Shown here: piece after piece, positions 48,628 to 58,704 of the stretch
Layout: the number at the start of each line of letters is the position of its first letter
Numbering within the stretch: position 1 is the first letter of the stretch
Source: Ensifer aridi
GTDB lineage: Bacteria; Pseudomonadota; Alphaproteobacteria; Rhizobiales; Rhizobiaceae
Length of the DNA: 64,000 nucleotides
Assembly (NCBI RefSeq): GCF_002078505.1
Contig: NZ_LUAV01000014.1
Span: 250,402-314,401 of the forward strand
Direction of reading: 5' to 3'
Notes under the pieces: model-generated
What the model was told of the DNA's origin: nothing
What the model saw: the letters and a program-made list of their open reading frames with translations, nothing else
Database searches by the model: none
Translations under genes and position numbers: made by a program

Positions 48628-49587
48628 ATGACGGACATGCTTACGACACCGCGCCCAGTAACACAAAGCCCAGAAAAGCAAGGCCAGTTTCTGGTGGCTG
48701 CGCTCTATCATTTCGTTTCCTTCCCGCGTTTCGCAGTTTTCCGCGAGCCGCTGCAGGCTGCCTGCCATGCGAACGGCGTGAAGGGAACGTTGCTTCTCGC
48801 ACATGAGGGCATCAACGGCACGATTGCGGGCACCGATGAAGGCATAGGGTCGGTGCTTGCGTTCCTGCGCGCGCAGCCGGAATTCGCCGGCCTCGAACAC
48901 AAGGAGAGCCGGGCCTCCACCATGCCCTTCCTGCGCATGAAGGTGCGGCTGAAGAAGGAGATCGTCACCATGGGCGTCGAGAACATCGACCCCAACAATG
49001 TGGTCGGCACCTATGTGGAGCCGAAGGACTGGAACGCGCTGATCTCCGATCCGGACACGCTGGTGATCGACACACGCAATGACTACGAGACGGCAATCGG
49101 CCTCTTTCGCGGCGCCGTCGACCCGAAGACCAAGACCTTCCGCGAATTCCCCGACTGGGTGCGCAATAATAACGGCCTCAACAACAGGCCGAAGATCGCC
49201 ATGTACTGCACCGGCGGCATTCGCTGCGAGAAGGCGACCGCCTTCATGAAGGAGCAGGGCTTCGAGGAGGTCTATCACCTCAAAGGCGGCATTCTCAAAT
49301 ATCTGGAGGAGATCCCGCCGGAGGAGAGCCTCTGGGATGGCGCTTGCTTCGTCTTCGACGAGCGCGTGTCGGTAACCCACGGGCTCAAGGAAGGCGAGCA
49401 TACTCTCTGCCACGCATGCCGGCAGCCGCTGACGCAGGAAGACCTCCTGTCGCCCCTGCACGAGGAAGGCGTCTCCTGCGTGCACTGCCATGACACGCGA
49501 ACCGAAGAGGACCGCGAGCGCTACCGCGAACGGCAGCGGCAGATCACGCTAGCAAAGAAGCGCGGCGAACGGCATCTCGGAAGCTGA
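48628..49587 (+). CDS. trhO: tRNA uridine-34 hydroxylase (rhodanese-type TrhO)
   Basis: Oxygen-dependent formation of 5-hydroxyuridine at tRNA position 34, formerly YceA. 319 residues: an N-terminal acylphosphatase-like domain ([14 protein letters not shown]) and a rhodanese domain with [14 protein letters not shown] and the catalytic Cys194 in [12 protein letters not shown]. The C-terminus has two CxxC-type pairs (LCHACRQPL and SCVHCHDTR), which may bind zinc. ATG 48637 is a possible alternative start; neither has a strong ribosome site. Confidence 0.92.
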   Translation: MTDMLTTPRPVTQSPEKQGQFLVAALYHFVSFPRFAVFREPLQAACHANGVKGTLLLAHEGINGTIAGTDEGIGSVLAFLRAQPEFAGLEHKESRASTMPFLRMKVRLKKEIVTMGVENIDPNNVVGTYVEPKDWNALISDPDTLVIDTRNDYETAIGLFRGAVDPKTKTFREFPDWVRNNNGLNNRPKIAMYCTGGIRCEKATAFMKEQGFEEVYHLKGGILKYLEEIPPEESLWDGACFVFDERVSVTHGLKEGEHTLCHACRQPLTQEDLLSPLHEEGVSCVHCHDTRTEEDRERYRERQRQITLAKKRGERHLGS

Positions 49588-49612
49588 GGCGGCTGGATAC
49601 CTTCCGGGCCGA

Positions 49613-50011
49613 TCAGCCCGGCAACGCCTCGTACTCGTCCACGCAATGGGCCGGTCGGTCCCAGTGCGGGCGACTGCGGGTGAAGACCGCATTGGTGGGC
49701 TCAAACAGCGACATATCGTCGAGCGTGCCGGCATAGACCGTCCAGCGGTCGGGACCGGACGAGAAGATCTGGCTGCCGCAGGTGGGGCAGAAGTAGCGGA
49801 TCGTCACATTACCGTTTTCCGCGAGCTTCTCGTAAGCGCGGAGCTCGCCGGTGACGTCGACGTCGGCGCGCGAGAACATCATATAACAGCAATGGCCGGT
49901 ACCCGTGGCCCGCTGGCAATCCCGGCAATGGCAGAAGCCGGAGTAAAGCGGCGCCCGTTTCGCCTCGTAGCGCACCGCTCCGCACAGACATCCACCCTTC
50001 ATGCCGCTCAT
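49613..50011 (-). CDS. GFA-family (glutathione-dependent formaldehyde-activating enzyme-like) protein
   Basis: 132 residues with the GFA zinc ligand pattern: GGCLCGAVRYEAKRAP, FCHCRDCQRATGTGHCCYMM and RYFCPTCGSQIF. The ATG at 50011 is preceded by AGGAGGAG. Many members of this family are of unknown substrate; only some act on S-hydroxymethylglutathione. It converges with trhO, 25 bases apart. Confidence 0.88.
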   Translation of the reverse strand: MSGMKGGCLCGAVRYEAKRAPLYSGFCHCRDCQRATGTGHCCYMMFSRADVDVTGELRAYEKLAENGNVTIRYFCPTCGSQIFSSGPDRWTVYAGTLDDMSLFEPTNAVFTRSRPHWDRPAHCVDEYEALPG

Positions 50012-50060
50012 GTCAGCTCCTCCTCGAACTGCCCGGAGGATAGCGAAGCGGCTCTCGCCG

Positions 50061-50095
50061 TCAAAGAAAACCGCGCACCGACTCGCGGTGCGCGG
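50061..50095 (-). terminator. Rho-independent terminator of metNIQ
   Basis: CCGCGCACCG (50071-50080) and CGGTGCGCGG (50086-50095) form a perfect 10-base stem with loop ACTCG, starting 25 bases after the metQ stop; on the minus strand it is followed by TTTTCTTTG. Confidence 0.9.
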
Positions 50096-50120
50096 TCCAT
50101 GTTCTCGCTCACAGGTAGGC

Positions 50121-50897
50121 TTACCAGCTCGGGATGAGCGCACCCTTGAAAGTTTCGTTGATGAACGCCTTGACCGTTTCGTCGTGATAAGATTCGACGA
50201 GCGTCTTCACCCAGGGTGCATCCTTGTCCGCGGCCCGCACCGCAATGACGTTGGCGTAGGGAGACTTCTCGCTTTCGATGGCGATGGCGTCTTCCTTTGG
50301 ATGAAGATCAGCCTCAAGCGCGTAGTTGGTGTTGATCACGGCCGCATCGACGTCGGCCAGCGAGCGTGGAAGCTGGGCCGCGTCGAGCTCGGCGAACTGG
50401 ATGTTCTTCGGATTTTCCGTGACGTCGGCCGGGGTGGCCTTCAATCCGGCATCCGGATTGACCTTGATGAGGCCCTTCGACGCGAGAACCAGGATCGCGC
50501 GACCGCCATTGGTGGGATCGTTCGGAATGGCGATCGTCGCGCCATCCGTGAGCTCATCGAGGCTCTTCACCTTGTTCGAATAGACGCCCATCGGCGTGGT
50601 GATGGTCAGGCCAACGCTGACGATCTCGTAGCCCCGGTCGGCGATCTGGTTGTCGAGATAGGGCCGGTGTTGGAAGGAATTGGCATTGAGCTCGCCATCG
50701 GCGAGTGCCTGGTTCGGAACAACATAATCGGAGAATTCGAGGATCTCGATGTCGAGGCCCTTGGGAGCGGCGACTTCCTTCACCTTCTCCATGATCTGGG
50801 CATGTTCACCCGGGGTTACGCCCACCTTGATCGTCTCTGCAAGCGCCGTACCGGCAGCAAGGGCGGCGAATGCCGCCGCTAGAATGAGCTTCTTCAT
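50121..50897 (-). CDS. metQ: Methionine ABC transporter substrate-binding protein
   Basis: 258 residues. The signal peptide KKLILAAAFAALAAGTALA ends without a lipobox cysteine, so this MetQ should be a soluble periplasmic protein rather than a lipoprotein as in E. coli. NlpA-family motifs follow: VGVTPGEHAQIMEKVKEVA, NSFQHRPYLDNQ, IAIPNDPTNGGRAILVL and VINTNYALEA. Third gene of metN-metI-metQ with a terminator right after it. D- or L-methionine is the expected ligand. Confidence 0.93.
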   Translation of the reverse strand: MKKLILAAAFAALAAGTALAETIKVGVTPGEHAQIMEKVKEVAAPKGLDIEILEFSDYVVPNQALADGELNANSFQHRPYLDNQIADRGYEIVSVGLTITTPMGVYSNKVKSLDELTDGATIAIPNDPTNGGRAILVLASKGLIKVNPDAGLKATPADVTENPKNIQFAELDAAQLPRSLADVDAAVINTNYALEADLHPKEDAIAIESEKSPYANVIAVRAADKDAPWVKTLVESYHDETVKAFINETFKGALIPSW

Positions 50898-50934
50898 GGA
50901 TATCTCCTTTGTCGCTGTTGGTGCCTTGGAAGGA

Positions 50935-51600
50935 TCAGGTCTTGCGGCTGCGCTTGTCGAAGCGGCGTGCCAGCCGGTCGCCGGCGCTCTGCACGAGCTG
51001 TACCAGCACGATGAGCACCACGACCACGATGAGCATCACGTCCGGCCTGAAGCGCTGGTAGCCGTAGCGGATGCCGAGATCGCCAAGGCCGCCGCCGCCG
51101 ACGGCACCGACCATGGCCGAATAGCCGATCAAGCTGACGAGGGTCATGGTGAGTGCCAAGGTCAGCGCCGGCCGCGCCTCGGCAAGCAGCACCTTGAAGA
51201 CGATCTGCATCGGGGTGGCGCCCATGGCGCGGGCCGCCTCGATCAGCCCCTTGTCGATATCGCGGATCGCCGCCTCGACGAGACGCGCGAAGAAGGGAAT
51301 GGTCGCGATCGTCAGGGGCACGATCGCCGCCTTGGTGCCGATCGAGGTGCCGGTGACGAGGCGCGTGAAGGGAATGATCGCGACGACGAGGATGATGAAA
51401 GGCGTCGAACGCGTGGCATTGACTAAGAGGCCAACGATCCGGTTCACGTTGGGCGCCGGGAACAGCTCGCCCTTGCCGCTGGTCGCAAGGAAGATGCCGA
51501 TCGGCAGACCGATCAGCGAACCGATGAGACCGGCGATCGCCACCATGCGCAGCGTGTCGAGCGTGGCCTTGCCGATGAGCATGAGAAGATCAGGCGACAT
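50935..51600 (-). CDS. metI: Methionine ABC transporter permease
   Basis: 221 residues, five membrane segments. Begins [20 protein letters not shown] at 51600; the permease EAA loop is [20 protein letters not shown]. Its start overlaps the metN stop by 11 bases. Works with MetN and MetQ for methionine import. Confidence 0.93.
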   Translation of the reverse strand: MSPDLLMLIGKATLDTLRMVAIAGLIGSLIGLPIGIFLATSGKGELFPAPNVNRIVGLLVNATRSTPFIILVVAIIPFTRLVTGTSIGTKAAIVPLTIATIPFFARLVEAAIRDIDKGLIEAARAMGATPMQIVFKVLLAEARPALTLALTMTLVSLIGYSAMVGAVGGGGLGDLGIRYGYQRFRPDVMLIVVVVLIVLVQLVQSAGDRLARRFDKRSRKT

Positions 51601-52669
51601 AGCCGAGCACCTCCGTGACCAGTCCGTTCTCGGCGAAGAAGTGCTCGGCCTTCCCGGCGGTTTCGGCGTCGGCACCATAAGCGACGACGAGCGAGCCGTA
51701 GGGCTTGCCGCCGATTTCGTCGATGGTGCCGGCGATTATGTTGACCTCGGCGCCGATCGATTGGATGAGCTGCGAGATTAAGGGCCGCTCAGCCGCCGCG
51801 CCGAAGAAGGTAAGACGCACCACGACACGGTCGCCGGCAGCCGCCGCGGACTTCAGGCCCCTGGCGACCGCTTCCGGCAGCTTCGAGCCCGGCAGGCCGG
51901 AGAGAAGCGCCCGCGTCGTCTCGTGTTTGGGATGGGTGAAGACATCGAAGGTCCGGCCGCGCTCGACGATCTCGCCCCTGTCGATCACCGCCACGTCGGA
52001 GGTGACGGCTTTCACCACCTCCATCTCATGGGTGATGAGCAGAACGGTGAGGCCCAGTTCCGCATTGATCCGCTTCAGGAGCTCCAGGATCGACTGCGTC
52101 GTTTCCGGATCGAGCGCCGACGTCGCCTCATCCGAGAGCAGGAGCTTGGGCTCCGTGGCGAGCGCCCGGGCAATGCCGATACGCTGCTTCTGGCCGCCGG
52201 AAAGCTCGGCCGGATAGCGGCCATGCTTGTCGGCGAGGCCGACGAGATCGAGCAGCGGCCGCACGCGCTGCTCGATCGCTCGCCGATCCATGCCGGCGAT
52301 CTCGAGCGGCAGCGCGACATTGCCGAACACGGTGCGCGAGGAAAGCAGATTGAAATGCTGAAAGATCATGCCCACCGAGCGGCGCAAATCGCGCAAGCCC
52401 GCCTCGTCGAGAGCGCCGACATCGACGCCGTCGACGAGCACCTTGCCGCTCGAGGGCTTTTCGAGGCCGTTGACGAGCCGGATCAGCGTCGATTTGCCGG
52501 CGCCCGAACGGCCGATGATGCCGGTGATCGAGCCGCGCGCGACGGTCAGGCTGACATTGTCGAGCGCGGTGAAGGCCGCATTTCCGCCGGACGCCGCGAA
52601 GCGCTTGGAAACGGCATCGAAGACGACGGACGCATCTTCAGGCGAAATGTCGGAAGGAGGAATGGTCAT
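51590..52669 (-). CDS. metN: Methionine ABC transporter ATP-binding protein
   Basis: 359 residues. Walker [10 protein letters not shown] (53-61), signature [15 protein letters not shown], Walker [16 protein letters not shown], and a C-terminal NIL domain ([20 protein letters not shown]) that senses methionine and inhibits transport when it is abundant. First gene of the operon. No SAM riboswitch was recognised upstream. Confidence 0.94.
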   Translation of the reverse strand: MTIPPSDISPEDASVVFDAVSKRFAASGGNAAFTALDNVSLTVARGSITGIIGRSGAGKSTLIRLVNGLEKPSSGKVLVDGVDVGALDEAGLRDLRRSVGMIFQHFNLLSSRTVFGNVALPLEIAGMDRRAIEQRVRPLLDLVGLADKHGRYPAELSGGQKQRIGIARALATEPKLLLSDEATSALDPETTQSILELLKRINAELGLTVLLITHEMEVVKAVTSDVAVIDRGEIVERGRTFDVFTHPKHETTRALLSGLPGSKLPEAVARGLKSAAAAGDRVVVRLTFFGAAAERPLISQLIQSIGAEVNIIAGTIDEIGGKPYGSLVVAYGADAETAGKAEHFFAENGLVTEVLGYVA

Positions 52670-53002
52670 TGTCCGGTCGCCCCCGAAAGAGGGATCTGAG
52701 CGATGGAAGGATACATGATGCTCTCGGATGTTCGAAACTCTGGCCCAAGCGCGCTGCCGGGACGGGAACGCTGTCTGTCAAACCGACACTCGACAACGCA
52801 TTCGGAACGGGGAGCAACTTTCTATCATCGGACAACCGATCGGTTCAACGCATCTGCGGCATGGCAGGCATGCCGCGCAACATGTGCTTCTTATCGCCGC
52901 CGAGAGTCCGGTTTCACAGGTACGTTTTTTCGAAGCCGCGGTGTTCAGCAAAAAAGTCTACTCTTTTTATGCAGAACGGTCGCACTCGGAGAAGCGTCTG
53001 CT
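52670..53002. other. Gene-free spacer upstream of metN
   Basis: 333 bases between the bglA stop and the metN start. On the minus strand TTGACA occurs at 52777-52782, but without a matching -10 box. I see no riboswitch, repeat or small gene. Confidence 0.45.
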
Positions 53003-54376
<1,374 letters not shown>

Positions 54377-54558
54377 CAGTGAGCCCTCGTCTTCTGCGCA
54401 GTCGGCGCACGGATGCCGCTGCATCTGATTGTAGGGAACCGGAAGCACACAGTGCCGGCTCTCGTTCGTGAGCGTGGCCTAAGGCCGCGGCGACAAATGT
54501 CAACCCCAACAAAGAGGGCGACGCGCGCGTCGCCCTCCCCCGGAGGTATCGACCCGGC

Positions 54559-55743
54559 TCAGACCTTGATCCAGGCACCGTTGCGCTTGGAGGAGCGCAC
54601 ACAGGCATCGACGAAGATCATGCCCTTCATGCCATCGTCGATCGTCGGATATGTGACAGCAGGGTCAACTTTCTCGCCGTTGCGCTTGGCGTAGATCGCC
54701 CGCGCAGCCTCCGAGTAGATGTTCGCGAAGCCTTCGAGGTAACCTTCGGGGTGGCCGGAGGGGATGCGCGAAACGCGAGCCGCCGCCGGCGAGGCCCCGG
54801 CGCCGGCGCGCGTCAGCAGGCGCTTCGGCTCGCCGAAGGGCGTGTACCAGAGGTAGTTCGGATCCTTCTGCGTCCATTCCAGGCCGCCCTTGGTGCCATA
54901 GACGCGCAGCATCAGGCCGTTCTCGTTGCCGGGCGCCACCTGGCTGCACCAGAGCATGCCCTTGGCGCGTGCGCCGTCCTTCTCCTTGAAGCGCAGCATC
55001 ACATGCGCGTTGTCGTCGAGCTGACGACCGCTGACGAAGCTGTCGAGGTCGGCGGAGAGCTCGTCCAGTTCGAGGCCGGAGACGAAGCAGCCGAGGTTGT
55101 AAGCGTGCGTCCCGATATCGCCGGTCGAGCCGCCCGCGCCGGAGCGGGCCGGGTCCGTCCGCCACGACGCCTGCTTCTGCCCGGACTGTTCGATGTTCTC
55201 GGTCAGCCAGTCCTGCGGATATTCCATCTGCACGAGGCGGACCGCGCCTATGTCGCCGCTGGCGATCATTTCACGCGCCTGCCGCACCATCGGATAGCCT
55301 GTATAGTTGTGCGTCAGCACGAAGAGCGCATCGCTTTCCTCCGCGGCCTTCTTGAGCTTGTTCGCATCGGCAAGCGTCGAAGTCAGCGGCTTGTCGCAGA
55401 TGACGTGGATGCCGCGCTTCAAAAATTCCTTGGCGGCGGCGTAGTGCACATGGTTCGGCGTCACAATCGCCACCGCCTCGATGCCGTTCTTGAGCTTAGC
55501 TTCGCGGATCGCCATTTCCTTGAAATCCGAATAGACGCGCGCCGGATCGAGCCCGAGCTCGCGGCCCGATGCTTGCGCCTTCTCTGCCGTCGACGACAAA
55601 GCGCCGGCGACGAGCTCATAGTGGTCGTCGAGCCGTGCCGCGATCCGGTGCACCGCCCCGATGAAGGCACCCGAGCCGCCGCCCACCATGCCGAGACGGA
55701 TGCGCTGTTGACGCGTTTCCGTACTGCTTCCCTCTATTGCCAT
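54559..55743 (-). CDS. Gfo/Idh/MocA-family sugar oxidoreductase
   Basis: 394 residues from ATG 55743, which has AGGAGAGGA upstream. The Rossmann motif is RLGMVGGGSGAFIGAVHRIA; the catalytic Lys lies in VICDKPLTSTLADA, and the His/Asp pair in GGSTGDIGTHAYNLG. Likely an NAD(P)-dependent sugar or cyclitol dehydrogenase. It follows a TIM-barrel isomerase gene on the same strand, with a mosaic repeat between; pairs of this kind oxidise and epimerise unusual sugars. Confidence 0.88.
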   Translation of the reverse strand: MAIEGSSTETRQQRIRLGMVGGGSGAFIGAVHRIAARLDDHYELVAGALSSTAEKAQASGRELGLDPARVYSDFKEMAIREAKLKNGIEAVAIVTPNHVHYAAAKEFLKRGIHVICDKPLTSTLADANKLKKAAEESDALFVLTHNYTGYPMVRQAREMIASGDIGAVRLVQMEYPQDWLTENIEQSGQKQASWRTDPARSGAGGSTGDIGTHAYNLGCFVSGLELDELSADLDSFVSGRQLDDNAHVMLRFKEKDGARAKGMLWCSQVAPGNENGLMLRVYGTKGGLEWTQKDPNYLWYTPFGEPKRLLTRAGAGASPAAARVSRIPSGHPEGYLEGFANIYSEAARAIYAKRNGEKVDPAVTYPTIDDGMKGMIFVDACVRSSKRNGAWIKV

Positions 55744-55774
55744 CGTGTTTTCCTCTCCTGAAGTGTTTGGCGTG

Positions 55775-55914
55775 GAATTGCCCCTCATCCCGCTGCCGCC
55801 ACCTTCTCCCCGAGGCGGGAGAAAGGACTCGTGGCGACGCCGCCTCTTGTCGCAGCGGGAGAGCGGGGTGGATCCCCTCTCCCGCTTGCGGGGAGAGGGT
55901 TAGGGTGAGGGGCA
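55775..55914. repeat. RIME-like mosaic element inside the sugar operon
   Basis: Starts GAATTGCCCCTCATCCCGCT, with CACCTTCTCCCCGAGGCGGG/AGAAAGGACTCGTGGCGACG and a second hairpin CCCCTCTCCCGCTTGCGGGG/AGAGGG, ending TTAGGGTGAGGGGC. It fills the gap between the isomerase and oxidoreductase genes and may weaken readthrough or stabilise the upstream message. Confidence 0.75.
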
Positions 55915-55931
55915 GACAATTAGATCCCGAG

Positions 55932-56984
55932 CTAGATCCCCAGCATCCGTCGGTTCGCCGCCTCGTCGGTGCCGCTGTCGGCGAAATCGTCGAAGGCCTT
56001 CTCGGTGACGCGGATGATATGGGCCTTGACGAGCTCGGCCCCCTCGCGCGCGCCGTCTTCCGGATGCTTCAGGCAGCATTCCCACTCGACCACCGCCCAG
56101 CCGGAAAAATCATTCGCCGCCATCTTCGAGAACACCGCCCCGAAATCGACCTGTCCATCGCCAAGCGAGCGGAACCGGCCGGCGCGGTTCACCCAACTCT
56201 GATAGCCGCTATAGACGCCCTGCCGTCCGGTCGGGTTGAACTCCGCGTCCTTGACGTGGAACATCCGGATGCGGTCCTTGTAGATGTCGATATTCTCGAG
56301 ATAGTCGAGGCACTGCAGTACGTAATGCGACGGATCGTAAAGCATGCAGGCGCGGGCGTGATTGCCGGTGCGCTCGAGGAACATCTCATAGGTGATGCCG
56401 TCGTGCAGGTCCTCGCCCGGATGGATCTCGTAGCAGACATCGACGCCGCAGTCCTCCGCGTGGTCGAGGATCGGCTTCCATCGACGGGCGAGTTCGTCGA
56501 AAGCGGTTTCCACCAGCCCCCCCGGACGCTGCGGCCAAGGATAGACGAAGGGCCAGGCGAGCGCGCCGGAGAAGCTCGCCATCGCATTGAGCCCGAGGTT
56601 CTTCGACGCCGTCAGCGCCAACTTCACCTGTTCCACTGCCCATTGCTGCCTCGCCTTCGGATTGCCGCGCACTTCCGGTGCGGCGAAGCCGTCGAAAGCC
56701 TCGTCATAGGCCGGATGTACGGCAACGAGCTGTCCCTGCAGGTGGGTCGAGAGCTCGGTTATCTCCACGCCGTTCTCGCGTGCCTTGCCGGAGATCTCCT
56801 CGCAATAGGTCTTCGATTCGGCAGCCTTCTTGAGGTCGAAGAGCCGGCCGTCCCAGCTTGGGACCTGCACGCCCTTGTAGCCGCAATCCGCCGCCCATTT
56901 GGTGATGGTGTCCCACGAGTTGAACGGCGCCGCATCGCCGGCGAATTGCGCAAGAAAGAGCCCCGGTCCTTTGATCGTCTTCAT
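55932..56984 (-). CDS. Sugar phosphate isomerase/epimerase (TIM barrel)
   Basis: 350 residues of the xylose-isomerase-like AP-endonuclease-2 superfamily. Barrel strands and metal ligands are visible in GYKGVQVPSWDGRLF, VCYEIHPGEDLHDGITYEMF, CMLYDPSHYVLQ, MFHVKDAEFNPTG and VVEWECCLKHPEDG (Glu, Asp, His, Glu set). The substrate is unknown. It lies downstream of xylA, with a 16-base palindrome in its upstream region, and upstream of the Gfo/Idh/MocA gene. Confidence 0.88.
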   Translation of the reverse strand: MKTIKGPGLFLAQFAGDAAPFNSWDTITKWAADCGYKGVQVPSWDGRLFDLKKAAESKTYCEEISGKARENGVEITELSTHLQGQLVAVHPAYDEAFDGFAAPEVRGNPKARQQWAVEQVKLALTASKNLGLNAMASFSGALAWPFVYPWPQRPGGLVETAFDELARRWKPILDHAEDCGVDVCYEIHPGEDLHDGITYEMFLERTGNHARACMLYDPSHYVLQCLDYLENIDIYKDRIRMFHVKDAEFNPTGRQGVYSGYQSWVNRAGRFRSLGDGQVDFGAVFSKMAANDFSGWAVVEWECCLKHPEDGAREGAELVKAHIIRVTEKAFDDFADSGTDEAANRRMLGI

Positions 56985-57085
56985 GCAAATTTCCTCCCTG
57001 GTGAATCACTGTCTAAGAAACCGGCACGCCGGTCGACTGATGATCTCTAACCGCCTCGCTCCGCAAACTCGTGATAACTCATAAA

Positions 57086-57101
57086 CCTGCAACGTTGCAG
57101 G
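57086..57101. promoter_or_regulatory. Candidate LacI-type operator before the isomerase gene
   Basis: CCTGCAACGTTGCAGG is a perfect 16-base palindrome centred on CG, the standard form of a LacI-family operator (TGnnAnCGnTnnCA). It lies about 100 bases upstream of the isomerase start on the minus strand. Confidence 0.62.
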
Positions 57102-57206
57102 AGCGAGAAGCTAGCAGATTCTCCGCAAGGGGCAATCCGCTTCTGCCCCACTGCGAAGAGGATTTATTGCATCCGCAGGCGCCGAAACAGGAGCCGCGAA
57201 TAAGTT

Positions 57207-57259
57207 CCGGAAACGGCGGAAGGGCGTCGGGTCGTGCGAGGCCGCCCGTCCGTTTCCGG
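57207..57259 (-). terminator. Long hairpin after xylA
   Basis: CCGGAAACGG (57207-57216) and CCGTTTCCGG (57250-57259) are perfect inverted repeats with a 33-base GC-rich loop, 13 bases after the xylA stop. The T tract is poor, so it may be a stabiliser or a weak terminator. Confidence 0.45.
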
Positions 57260-57271
57260 CCGATGCCGCCA

Positions 57272-58582
57272 TCAGACGTAGCGGTTTACGATGTTCTCCA
57301 GCAGTTCCTGCTTGCCGGATTTCGGCTGCGGATTGAGATCGGCCTTGCGCACCCAGGCCTCGATCTCGTCAAGCGAGAAGCCGCCCTCGAGCATCTTCTT
57401 CGCCTCCGGCACGTTCCAGCCGGCATAGCGTTTTTCCAGCGGCGCGGAGAGCGCCTTGTCCTCGATCATCTTCGCCGCAGCCTTGAGGCCGCGTGCGCAG
57501 CAATCCATGCCGCCGACATGGCCGATCAAGAGGTCTTCCGGATCGATCGACTGGCGGCGGAGCTTCGCGTCGAAATTGGTGCCGCCGGTCTTGAAACCGC
57601 CGCCTGCAAGCACGTGGTAATAGGCAAGCGCCATTTCGGGAACATTGTTCGGGAACTGGTCGGTATCCCAGCCGGACTGGTAGTCGTTGCGGTTCATGTC
57701 GATCGAGCCGAAGATGCCGAGCGCATTGGCAAGCGCCAGCTCGTGCTCGAAGGAATGGCCAGCAAGGATTGCATGGCCCTGCTCGATATTCACCTTCACC
57801 TCGTTCTCGAGACCGTACTTCTTGAGGAACCCATAGACGGTCGCGACGTCGAAGTCGTACTGGTGCTTGGTCGGCTCCTGCGGCTTCGGCTCGATCAGGA
57901 TCGTGCCCTTGAAGCCGATCTTGTGCTTGTATTCCACGACCAAGTTGACGAAGCGGCCGAGCTGGTCGAGCTCGCGCTTTAGGTCCGTGTTGAGCAGCGT
58001 TTCGTAGCCTTCGCGCCCGCCCCAGAGCACGTAGTTCTCGCCGCCGAGCCGCTGCGTCGCGTCGATGCAGGTCTTCACCGTCGCGGCGGCAAAGGCGAAA
58101 ACGTCCGGATCCGGATTGGTCGCTGCACCGCCCATGTAGCGACGGTTGGAGAAGAGGTTCGCCGTGCCCCAGAGCAGTTTGACGCCGGTCTCCGCCTGCT
58201 TCTTGGCGAAGTAATCGACGATCTGGTTGAGATTGCTGGTATTCTCGGCGAAGTTCCGGCCCTCTGGACGAACGTCGGCGTCATGGAAGCAGTAGAACGG
58301 CGTACCGAGAAGCTGGAAGAACTCGAAGGCGACGTCGGCTTTCAGCTTGGCCGCTTCCATCGAATCCTTGAACCAGGGACGCTCGAAGGTCTGTCCGCCG
58401 AAGGGATCGCCGCCCGGCCAGACGAAGGTGTGCCAATAGGCAACGGCGAAGCGCAGATGATCATCCATCCGCTTGCCGAGGACGATCTCGTCTGGATTGT
58501 AGTGGCGGAAGGCAAGCGGATTGGTGCTTTCCGGCCCCTCATATTTGATCTTGGCGATATCGCCGAAAAATCCCGTGCTCAC
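57272..58582 (-). CDS. xylA: Xylose isomerase
   Basis: D-xylose to D-xylulose, metal dependent. 436 residues, the long (group II) type. Motifs: [14 protein letters not shown] with the catalytic His, [32 protein letters not shown] with metal Glu and catalytic Lys, and [20 protein letters not shown]. It follows xylB by 122 bases. Confidence 0.96.
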   Translation of the reverse strand: MSTGFFGDIAKIKYEGPESTNPLAFRHYNPDEIVLGKRMDDHLRFAVAYWHTFVWPGGDPFGGQTFERPWFKDSMEAAKLKADVAFEFFQLLGTPFYCFHDADVRPEGRNFAENTSNLNQIVDYFAKKQAETGVKLLWGTANLFSNRRYMGGAATNPDPDVFAFAAATVKTCIDATQRLGGENYVLWGGREGYETLLNTDLKRELDQLGRFVNLVVEYKHKIGFKGTILIEPKPQEPTKHQYDFDVATVYGFLKKYGLENEVKVNIEQGHAILAGHSFEHELALANALGIFGSIDMNRNDYQSGWDTDQFPNNVPEMALAYYHVLAGGGFKTGGTNFDAKLRRQSIDPEDLLIGHVGGMDCCARGLKAAAKMIEDKALSAPLEKRYAGWNVPEAKKMLEGGFSLDEIEAWVRKADLNPQPKSGKQELLENIVNRYV

Positions 58583-58645
58583 GACAGTCTCCTCTCATGG
58601 AATGTGGTGCCGGTACCGTTCGCCGGGCCGGCCGTTAGGTGGAAA

Positions 58646-58659
58646 GGTAATCGTTTTCA
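58646..58659. promoter_or_regulatory. Possible degenerate operator between xylB and xylA
   Basis: GGTAATCGTTTTCA, read on the minus strand as TGAAAACGATTACC, has a CG centre and a partly symmetrical LacI-like pattern. It lies about 65-77 bases before the xylA start. Confidence 0.35.
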
Positions 58660-58704
58660 TTCTCTCGCTCGCGGCGACCGGCGCGGACCGGCTGGGCGGG
58701 CTGG

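Noticed and set aside
52670..53002. Possible SAM-II or other methionine riboswitch upstream of metN
   Set aside because: No pseudoknot core or conserved SAM-II bases could be recognised on the minus strand; the gap was left as plain spacer.
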